NCBI GenBank assembly: GCA_003151275.1
Contig: PLXC01000130.1
Location: 1-7,771, forward strand
Direction of reading: 5' to 3'
DNA length: 7,771 nt
From: Candidatus Melainabacteria bacterium
Lineage (GTDB): Bacteria > Cyanobacteriota > Vampirovibrionia > Obscuribacterales > Obscuribacteraceae
Numbering within the stretch: position 1 is the stretch's first letter; each line of letters begins with the position of its first letter. The notes beneath the pieces were generated by a model. That model was not told the DNA's origin and made no database searches. It saw nothing but the letters and a program-made list of their open reading frames with translations. A program made the position numbers and the translations under genes. Below, in pieces: positions 1 through 5,706 of this stretch.

Positions 1-92
1 ATCGTAGTCTTACCGACCTCGTTAGTGAACGTAGCCTGACCTTCCTCGATATTCAATGTAGTCTGACCAACCTCGCGAGTAGAGGTGGCTTG
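1..92 (-). repeat. 27-bp degenerate tandem repeat encoding a nonapeptide
   Basis: Three full units (92-66, 65-39, 38-12) and a partial one encode QATSTREVG, QTTLNIEEG, QATFTNEVG and KTT. The consensus is Q-(A/T)-T-x-x-x-E-(V/E)-G. The units are diverged in DNA but stay in frame, so the peptide pattern appears to be under selection. The array runs off the left edge, so its full copy number is unknown. Confidence 0.7.
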
Positions 93-824
93 AACATCGC
101 GGGCAGGCTTGAGTCGTTCATGCTCGGAGGCACCAAATTTAGTACCTGAGTCTGAGCCAGAAGATTTGGATTTATTTTCGGAAGCCTGGACAAGTTTGTT
201 TTCTTTTAATTGATCCGCGACGAAAGCCTCGAATTTCCCCGTTTCTACAGGTGAAATCTTACGAGCCCGTAACGGCTTTCGCAGAGGCGGGGAAGCAGAC
301 ACGGGACTGCTCGCTGGCACGGGACTAATCGCCGGCACGGGACTAATCGCCGGCACGGGACTAATCGCCGGCACGGGACTAATCGCCGGCACGGGACTAA
401 TCACTGGCACCGAATTTGATGGCGGACGTTCGCCATTTGGCGTCATCTTCTCTGGTGTCGCAATCGATACCACATCCGGTTCTTGCTCCTTTGATTCAGG
501 AGTCGATTCTGCATTCCCCGGAGCATCTCCAATGGTGGCAGCTACGATTGCAGCATCGAGGGTTATTCCTTTCTGTGCGACCAATTGTAGCGCTTTTACG
601 CCGAGTTCAAGGGTGACCAACCGATCCGCTATTCGTGACTGTACCTCAAGCGCAGCCTGGAGGACTACCTCGCTAATGTGACCTTCCATCGACAAAATTC
701 GCCCAAGAGGAACTCGCATGCGACTTGCAAGACTGACTGCCGCATTAATGACAGTGGCATCGGTCAATTCAGCCTTAACGAGGAGTTCGCCGATCTTGAT
801 ACTGGACTGATCTTTGAACAGCAT
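1..824 (-). CDS. MshEN-like (GspE N-terminal-like) domain protein with low-complexity repeat tail; 3' end beyond window
   Basis: The frame is open from an ATG at 824 to the left edge: 274 codons plus two bases, with no stop. Residues 10-33 and 39-62 form two 24-residue units separated by exactly five residues, the layout of the MshEN domain at the N-terminus of type II secretion/type IV pilus ATPases. The second unit fits well (L40, G41, L44, G48, I50, L55, L59, Q62). The first is weaker (G12, L15, V16, L20). The first-position Arg is K10 and P39, so cyclic-di-GMP binding is uncertain. Residues 63-100 look helical. Residues 101-200 are Pro/Ser/Glu-rich and carry six hexapeptide repeats; residues 245-274 carry nonapeptide repeats. 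No ATPase domain is seen in the visible part, so this is probably not a GspE/PilB motor but a regulator or adaptor. An AGGAG sits six bases before the ATG. The ATG overlaps the TAA of the upstream DUF4388 gene (TAATG), implying translational coupling. The family assignment is by motif reading only. Confidence 0.75.
   Translation of the reverse strand, partial: MLFKDQSSIKIGELLVKAELTDATVINAAVSLASRMRVPLGRILSMEGHISEVVLQAALEVQSRIADRLVTLELGVKALQLVAQKGITLDAAIVAATIGDAPGNAESTPESKEQEPDVVSIATPEKMTPNGERPPSNSVPVISPVPAISPVPAISPVPAISPVPAISPVPASSPVSASPPLRKPLRARKISPVETGKFEAFVADQLKENKLVQASENKSKSSGSDSGTKFGASEHERLKPARDVQATSTREVGQTTLNIEEGQATFTNEVGKTT
301..408 (-). repeat. 18-bp tandem repeat, six copies, encoding ISPVPA hexapeptides
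   Basis: On the plus strand the unit is ACGGGACTAATCGCCGGC. Copies lie at 301-318, 319-336, 337-354, 355-372, 373-390 and 391-408. The four central copies are identical, and the outer two differ at a few bases. Read on the minus strand within the MshEN-like gene, it encodes a run of Ile-Ser-Pro-Val-Pro-Ala (about residues 139-175). Such a stretch probably forms an extended, stiff linker between the N-terminal domain and the rest of the protein. The near-perfect DNA identity points to recent slippage expansion, and copy number may vary between strains. Confidence 0.95.
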
Positions 825-2359
825 TAGGTGCTCCTACTCGGACGCGCCAAGACGATCGGATAAGTTTTTCCTTGGGCTTGATTCATTGACAGCTTTGCCA
901 CCATGAGCAGCTGCTCCACACTCGAAAAGTCGGGCTGCAATGAGCTTATTCCAAACGCAGTAGAAAGCGTTTGTCGATCAATTTTCGGAGCAAGAGGCGC
1001 GCCAACGATTGCTTGATAAACACGATTAGCGACAAAAGCTGCTGATGGACCTGAAGTATTGGGCAACAACAACGCGTAGTCATGCTCCTCGAAATGAGCC
1101 AGCAAATCCAAATGGCGCTTCACCATATTGATTCGCGAGACAGCAGTTGTTATCGAACTTGCGGGTAAAACAGAAGTTTCGGTTGAGTTCTTTTCGACGT
1201 ATCGCAACTGGAAAATTATTATTGATAGCGGCCAGTTGTAGTGCTTATATCGATAATATTCCTTTTGCAATTCAAGCAGTAAAGTCTCGTATTTGCACAT
1301 TTGACCTTCGGCATCAAGTAGTTGTCGATAGACTTGGTCAACATCTAGCTTCTTCTCTCCAAGAAACAACAGAGGCGATTGTGACGTTCCGCTGGGTAAA
1401 ATTTCAATTACGCCGCATGAAGCAAAATTGTAGAAAATCGGGATCCACTCGTGCTCAGCCATCGGGTAGTCTCGCAAAATATCGGCTAGAGAAATCTCAT
1501 CAGAAATACGATAAAAAACATCTCTCTGCTTTTCCCATGGAATGCTAACAGCTTTAGAAAGCATCAATTGAAGGTGCGACTCGTTGGCGATGCCATCAAC
1601 TTTTGCCAGCACCGCGGTCATAGAAAGTCCAGCGTTTTCTAATCGTTTCTTCTGATCAACTAAGGTCATGCCTTCCATAGTTGTCATTTCGACTGGGTTT
1701 TTCAGAGTGCGTTCTTCACTGATCTTCCCAGGCTGAAAGGAGTATGTACCCGAAAGCCATAGAAACATCTCCAGAAGCGCACCATCTCCTCTGATCTCCT
1801 TTACTCTCGCGTCAACCGGCTGTCCATCTGCGAAACTAACGGTGCCTTGCCCTCCACTCCCAAGAATCTCCAACGATCCTGTCAAACGTTTTTGTTCAAT
1901 TTGTTGCAGGAGGATTGGCAGTGGGCACCAGGAAAAGTCCCCTTCGAAAGACCCTGGTTTCGCACCAACGGCTTTCCGCCCACCTGTCGCGGGCTTCCCT
2001 ACCTTTACTGCCGGGGTCTTAACGTGCTTGATGTTCTGAACCACGTTTACGACGTCAAGAATAAAATCCAGCTCCGAGGTTTCGTAACGCCAAACATGCT
2101 TGAGATGTTCGCCATCATTTTCGAACAACTCCCAAACCGGCTCGCCTTGCCATAACGTTCGAGTCATTGGCCCTTCAGTGAGCATTTTGGGACATTTGAC
2201 GACCAGATGAAATTCACCTGCGCCTGACAGTCGAGACCAAATCAGTTCAACCTCGACGTTGGTTTGAGCTTTGGCGCTCATGAACAGCTGTTCTATGTCT
2301 TTGCGGCTGGGCGACGCAGAGAGCCCAGGCAGCGAAATTCTTGAGGACATAGTTTTCAT
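824..2359 (-). CDS. DUF4388 (PATAN) protein with degenerate GGDEF-like C-terminal domain
   Basis: The protein is an intact 511 residues. Residues 1-115 are unrecognised. Residues 116-136 are a Lys/Gly/Ala-rich linker. Residues about 137-243 (from SFEGDFSWCPLPILLQQIEQ) match DUF4388/PATAN, a domain common in cyanobacterial pilus and phototaxis response regulators. Residues about 255-325 are helical. Residues about 355-505 follow the order of a diguanylate cyclase domain: a helix, then PLSIIIFQLR (376-385), then HFEEHDYALLLP (422-433) where a cyclase has RYGGDEF, then LSTAFGIS and a final helix. The GG(D/E)EF loop is replaced by FEEHDY, so the domain is probably catalytically dead and may act as a sensor, scaffold or nucleotide-binding module. 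No signal peptide or membrane segment is seen, so it should be cytoplasmic. The next gene starts on the last base of its TAA stop. No clear Shine-Dalgarno precedes the ATG at 2359 or the alternative Met4 at 2350. Confidence 0.85.
   Translation of the reverse strand: MKTMSSRISLPGLSASPSRKDIEQLFMSAKAQTNVEVELIWSRLSGAGEFHLVVKCPKMLTEGPMTRTLWQGEPVWELFENDGEHLKHVWRYETSELDFILDVVNVVQNIKHVKTPAVKVGKPATGGRKAVGAKPGSFEGDFSWCPLPILLQQIEQKRLTGSLEILGSGGQGTVSFADGQPVDARVKEIRGDGALLEMFLWLSGTYSFQPGKISEERTLKNPVEMTTMEGMTLVDQKKRLENAGLSMTAVLAKVDGIANESHLQLMLSKAVSIPWEKQRDVFYRISDEISLADILRDYPMAEHEWIPIFYNFASCGVIEILPSGTSQSPLLFLGEKKLDVDQVYRQLLDAEGQMCKYETLLLELQKEYYRYKHYNWPLSIIIFQLRYVEKNSTETSVLPASSITTAVSRINMVKRHLDLLAHFEEHDYALLLPNTSGPSAAFVANRVYQAIVGAPLAPKIDRQTLSTAFGISSLQPDFSSVEQLLMVAKLSMNQAQGKTYPIVLARPSRST
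831..835 (-). promoter_or_regulatory. Shine-Dalgarno site of the MshEN-like gene
   Basis: AGGAG on the minus strand is followed by six bases and then the ATG at 824. It lies inside the end of the upstream DUF4388 gene. This supports 824 as the true start and coupled translation of the two genes. Confidence 0.7.
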
Positions 2360-2947
2360 AGGCTAATCGTTCAGTCTTCGCCGGTGCTCGATTGGTAACA
2401 GAAGAATTGATTTCCGTCGACCCGACTCGTTCGTCGGGCCAGGTTTTCTCTTTCGACTTCTCATCTAACTATAGTTTACATGCCTCCACTGTTGTGTGGT
2501 TGAGCTCACATTGATTACTCATCTTGTCTAACGTACTCAGCCACAAAGCGTGTACTGCACTGGGTTTGGTGCGAACATCATTATTGCTTGTTTCATACAA
2601 TTGGATGAAAAAACTCCGCCGTCGGTGACATCACAGCACTCAATTATTACAACTTTTTAAGAAAGCCGATTAATACACTGCCTTCCTCGAACGATTGGCC
2701 AGACAAGAATCGAAGTGAAAAGCACCGCCACTAGTATCAGTTCGCTAACTTTCCGTTATGGAAATGCGTTGCGGCAATATGTTGCTGACCAAATTCCCAA
2801 GCTTGGATTGACACGTTTGTTGCAAGAAGGCAGCGCTAGCTCTAGTCGTTTACTCTAGCGATCGTCACATGCTTGCACCAAATCCCAATACGAATTTGGA
2901 TTTCGACGAAGAGAAGTCCAACATGGTCAGGTGTTAAACTACATGCC
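2360..2947. other. Divergent intergenic region without a convincing gene
   Basis: This 588-base gap separates the leftward DUF4388 operon from the rightward membrane-protein gene and should hold both promoters, but no strong -35/-10 pair is visible. It contains a GC-rich hairpin (2421-2438), a 15-base stretch (2521-2535, minus strand) matching 14/15 to sequence upstream of the AbiE genes, a palindrome CCAAGCTTGG (2797-2806), a consensus -35-like TTGACA (2808-2813) with no matching -10, and a wide inverted repeat CGCTAG/CTAGCG (2834-2839, 2855-2860). A plus-strand frame open from about 2661 to the TAG at 2856-2858, with a possible GTG start at 2715 (47 residues), reads like protein but has no start signal. 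It could be a gene remnant or chance. Confidence 0.6.
2421..2438. other. Short hairpin in the leader of the leftward operon
   Basis: CCCGAC and GTCGGG form a perfect six-base-pair stem around a six-base loop, about 60 bases upstream of the DUF4388 start. On the plus strand it is followed by the T-rich CCAGGTTTTCTCTTT, giving a weak terminator-like shape, but no plus-strand gene precedes it. On the minus strand it would sit in the operon's 5' leader. Its function is unknown. Confidence 0.3.
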
Positions 2948-3941
2948 ATGAATTCCAACCTACAAACCGAGAGCAAATCCGTATTACTGCCAAGTAAGCG
3001 TGTATTCGCTCTGACTTTAATACTGGCATTAATACTTCCTCCTCTTGTAATTGCAGTTGCCGGTACATTTCTGACTCACAAGCCGGAGAGCCTTTATCTG
3101 AGTTGGACTTTGCCCAACGACCAAGCTGTTTTTGCTGGCATCATCATTTTCTTACGCATTGCTGGGAATTTTAATTAGTAGGTATTTCATGGAACCATCC
3201 CTAAAGACAGATCAATTCTTAATTGAAGTACAGCGCCGAAACCCAGAACAGATGTCACAAATTCTGACTCATTTGCCATCGACTGATGATCGCACGCTAC
3301 AACTTGCGAAGGACGTCGCTTCATTCACTTACAGCGAAGAGCTCAAGAAAAGCGAAATAATCGAACAGCGAGCGTTCGGACTGATGCAATTTGCCAAGGT
3401 TGGGTTGACCATCATCATTGGCATCACGGGAGTGATCAGCGCTTCCAATGTGCAAGATACTCCATTGCGAGAGTCTCTAATTTTTCTTCTGTCTGTCGCT
3501 GGCACGTTTCTTGCCAAGCTCTTTTATCGCGGACTGAAAGTCGTTCGAACCGGAACCTTTTTCCGCCCCGATCTGGATACGCTTTTCAAACCAGACCATT
3601 ACGACATATACGAAACCCAATTAGGCGAATCATATTCAGACGCTTTGAAGATGCACATCGCAAGGATGATTTCTTATTACAACCAGACTGCGCATGACAA
3701 TCTGGAACGCATCCTTCAGTGCAAATGTTGTTTCGTAAATTCGTTTGGTTTTCTGATTGCGTTTCTTGCGTTCTTTATCTTGAGTATCGTGCATTTATTA
3801 GAGCCACGCTTCACGCTGTTTTTGCCGTATCATCGGCTAATCGGCACTGCTCTTTTTGTGATCGCTTTGACGACAGACAACATTGCCTTACACTTGCATT
3901 TAGGCTGGTTCCGATTTGAAAGAGAGCTTCCGCGATTTTAG
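2948..3941 (+). pseudogene. Multi-pass membrane protein, function unknown, split by a +1 frameshift
   Basis: The first frame opens at ATG 2948 (MNSNLQTESK) and stops at 3176-3178. The second is open from 3102 to the TAG ending at 3941 but has only non-ATG starts before Met at 3189. Removing one T from the five-T run 3129-3133 joins them into one 330-residue protein reading NDQAV-LLASSFSYALLG across the joint. The rejoined protein has about six hydrophobic segments: residues 19-40, 62-80, 143-165, 176-194, 264-284 and 296-319. Between spans 2 and 3 and between spans 4 and 5 lie charged helical stretches (residues about 82-140 and 195-262), probably cytoplasmic. No catalytic motif or named family is recognised. 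An upstream TTG (2873) extends the frame but gives an unconvincing N-terminus. There is no good Shine-Dalgarno. The 750-base downstream frame has no other lesion, so the frameshift is a base-calling error or very recent. Confidence 0.65.
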
Positions 3942-4044
3942 TTGCACTACTTTTTCATACGAGCTCGGCCCGTCAGCAAGTTCTATCAAACACGATCTCA
4001 AACAAGCATGATAGGCTAGTCATTTCACCCGATTGGATTGATTA

Positions 4045-4771
4045 ATGCCATTTGGATTTAACAAATCTGATAAGGATAAACTTTCTGAACTCTTCGCACG
4101 CGCGCGGAAGTTCTATGATCAATCGCGAGTGGAAGATGCCGAAGTCACATGGCGTCAGGCGGTCGCGTTTGGCGAACTGCATGAGGATTTAATGGGCTTA
4201 GTAGTCATTGAAGCAATCGCCTTTGGTGAAAAACAATCATTGTTTGCCGATTTCGATCCTGCCAAAGCCAAGTTTGACCAAGCCTTGCGGATCATGGCAT
4301 TGGATCTGGATTGTCCTGATGTTTTATACGCAATGGCCTACTCGAAGAGTGCGGCTAATGAGACCGGTCGTGGGCGAGACGAAGAAGCCATGCGCTGTTT
4401 CAAGCTGGCGGTGAATCACTTCGCAAAGGCAGACGATCTCGCAGGGCTTGAGCTTGGATATGCAGATTGCCAGCACCAATTTGGACGCACTTTGCAGAGA
4501 CTGAAAAACTTTACCGCGGCAGTGGATGCACTGGAAAAGGCGTTGGAGCTTTACGGATTTTGCCACTACAGATGGTGAAGAAGGCGCTTTCATCTACCAC
4601 GGAATCGAGAATCTTGTCGAATTCTACAATTTAAGATTGGAAAAGAAGAAAGATCCGCGTCGTTTTTACGCTCTGGATGCCGCTGAAGACGAGGCTGTTT
4701 ATTTCTTGATGCGCGTTGATGTACAAAAACGTCTGGCAGAACAATGTGTCCTTCCCTTTGTGGGAATGTAG
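4045..4771 (+). pseudogene. TPR-like helical-repeat protein, split by a +1 frameshift
   Basis: The first frame runs from ATG 4045 to a TGA at 4576-4578 (177 residues). The second continues to the TAG at 4769-4771. Deleting one T from the four-T run 4558-4561 gives one 241-residue protein reading ALELYGF-ATTDGEEGAF across the joint. The protein is soluble and all-helical. Helix pairs typical of tetratricopeptide repeats are seen at about residues 13-46 (ARKFYDQSRVEDAEVTWRQA), 71-100, 112-132 (DEEAMRCFKLAVNHF) and 140-170 (FGRTLQRLKNFTAAVDALEK). The C-terminal 70 residues are charged, with no recognised motif. TPRs normally bind other proteins; no partner is evident. An internal ATG at 4526 could open the second frame on its own, but it lies inside the TPR coding region and has no ribosome site, so a broken single gene is the better reading. 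The gene lies 103 bases after the membrane-protein gene on the same strand. Confidence 0.65.
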
Positions 4772-4986
4772 GATCGATTGCTCATCTTGAAATTTCCAGC
4801 ACCATTTAGTGGGCCGAATAATCGCTATGAATTGTTTTGCACAAGTGCATCTTGTCACTCATAATCCAGCCCGTGCAACCGAGAACCACGTCGTAGTGGA
4901 AATCAACATACGCTAGAAATTGAAATAGTCCCATTCTGATGGCTCTATAGGCATAAGGCACTTTTATGGAATAATTCCGCCAATAC

Positions 4987-5003
4987 GTTAGACAATATCT
5001 AAC
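4987..5003. promoter_or_regulatory. Candidate AbiEi operator, inverted repeat GTTAGA-N5-TCTAAC
   Basis: A perfect six-base inverted repeat with a five-base spacer lies 34 bases before the first possible AbiEi start. Further half-sites follow: TCTAA at 5011-5015 and GTTAGAC at 5040-5046. AbiEi-family antitoxins are known to repress their own operon by binding inverted repeats in the promoter. The position and symmetry fit that role; binding itself is inferred. Confidence 0.5.
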
Positions 5004-5018
5004 TTACAGGTCTAAATA
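4989..5018 (+). promoter_or_regulatory. Possible AbiE operon promoter
   Basis: TAGACA (4989-4994, five of six bases to the -35 consensus) is followed after 18 bases by a weak -10-like TAAATA (5013-5018) in an AT-rich tract. The inverted repeat at 4987-5003 would cover the -35 and part of the spacer, a usual arrangement for repression. The -10 matches only three of six bases, so this is tentative. Confidence 0.3.
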
Positions 5019-5037
5019 TACGACAATTACTGTCAGT

Positions 5038-5706
5038 ATGTTAGACTATGCATTACATACTGGCGAAATCATGACAAAAATTGACGCCTTCCGACTTCGC
5101 AAGGCAATCCCACAGGAAGAATTCGACTACACACTGCTCACAGGAGCATTGTCAGAATACGCTGGCGTCCGACAAAAAATCAACGAGCTGCTCAAGTCGG
5201 GTGTCATTGTGCGCGTGAAGAAAGGATTGTATGTCTTTGGACCAGCCTACAACAACGCTCTGGTGTGCAAGGAAGTTCTCGCCAATCTAATCTACGGGCC
5301 ATCTTGCATCTCCCTGGAATATGCTCTCTCCTATCATGGACTCATTCCTGAGCGAGTCGAATCCCTCACCAGCGTGACTCCTAAACGAGACAAGGAATTT
5401 AAAACACCACTGGGACAATTCAGTTATAGATATCTGGGGTCCGAAAAATATCCTCACGGAATTGAGCAAGTGTGGATCGATAGCAAGCATCCAGTGTTGA
5501 TGGCTTCAGCAGAGAAGTCTCTTTGTGACTATGTTGCCCTCAACAAGGTGACTGGTATCACGGGAAGCAACGCAGCCAGAGAATTTCTTGAATCTGATCT
5601 TCGCATTGACAGGGAGAATTGGTCGCGATTAGATGCCAACGTTTTGCGGAAGTTGAACAAGTTTTATAGCAACCAGAATATCGAGCACATTGTGGAGATC
5701 CTATGA
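5038..5706 (+). CDS. abiEi: AbiEi-family antitoxin / transcriptional repressor of a type IV toxin-antitoxin pair
   Basis: The protein has 222 residues from ATG 5038, or 211 from ATG 5071 (MTKIDAFRLRK). The later start resembles a natural N-terminus and would leave the GTTAGAC half-site at 5040-5046 outside the coding region; neither start has a clear Shine-Dalgarno. Residues about 28-68 form a winged helix-turn-helix ending in the wing GVIVRVKKGLYVF (55-67). The rest carries AbiEi hallmarks: ISLEYALSYHGLIPE (91-105), a basic TPKRDKEF segment and ASAEKSLCDYV (156-166). In characterised AbiE systems this protein represses the operon by binding inverted repeats and neutralises the toxin without stable protein-protein contact (type IV). 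Its stop overlaps the toxin start by four bases (ATGA), so the two are co-translated. The gene is intact and of normal length. Confidence 0.88.
   Translation: MLDYALHTGEIMTKIDAFRLRKAIPQEEFDYTLLTGALSEYAGVRQKINELLKSGVIVRVKKGLYVFGPAYNNALVCKEVLANLIYGPSCISLEYALSYHGLIPERVESLTSVTPKRDKEFKTPLGQFSYRYLGSEKYPHGIEQVWIDSKHPVLMASAEKSLCDYVALNKVTGITGSNAAREFLESDLRIDRENWSRLDANVLRKLNKFYSNQNIEHIVEIL
5694..5697 (+). promoter_or_regulatory. Shine-Dalgarno site of the AbiEii gene
   Basis: GGAG lies five bases before the ATG at 5703, inside the last codons of the antitoxin gene. It fixes the toxin start and indicates coupled translation. Confidence 0.65.

Noticed and set aside
301..408. Short regular repeats resembling a CRISPR array
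   Set aside because: Units are 18 bases, directly abutting with no spacers, in frame within a coding sequence.
416..616. 66-codon plus-strand open frame
   Set aside because: It is antisense to the continuous MshEN-like coding frame and has no protein-like features.
1147..1548. 133-codon plus-strand open frame
   Set aside because: It lies wholly antisense within the DUF4388 gene, whose domains are recognisable; the plus-strand product has no family features or ribosome site.
2808..2813. Consensus -35 TTGACA upstream of the membrane-protein gene
   Set aside because: No -10-like hexamer lies 15-19 bases downstream, and it is over 130 bases from the start codon.
2834..2860. Inverted repeat CGCTAG/CTAGCG as a terminator
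   Set aside because: The loop is 15 bases and no T run follows.
4838..4849. Palindrome TGCAC-AA-GTGCA
   Set aside because: Short, isolated, with no T run and no link to a gene start; expected by chance.
4968..4978. Palindrome GGAAT-A-ATTCC just before the AbiE operator
   Set aside because: Not repeated and unlike the GTTAGA half-sites; too short to assign a role.
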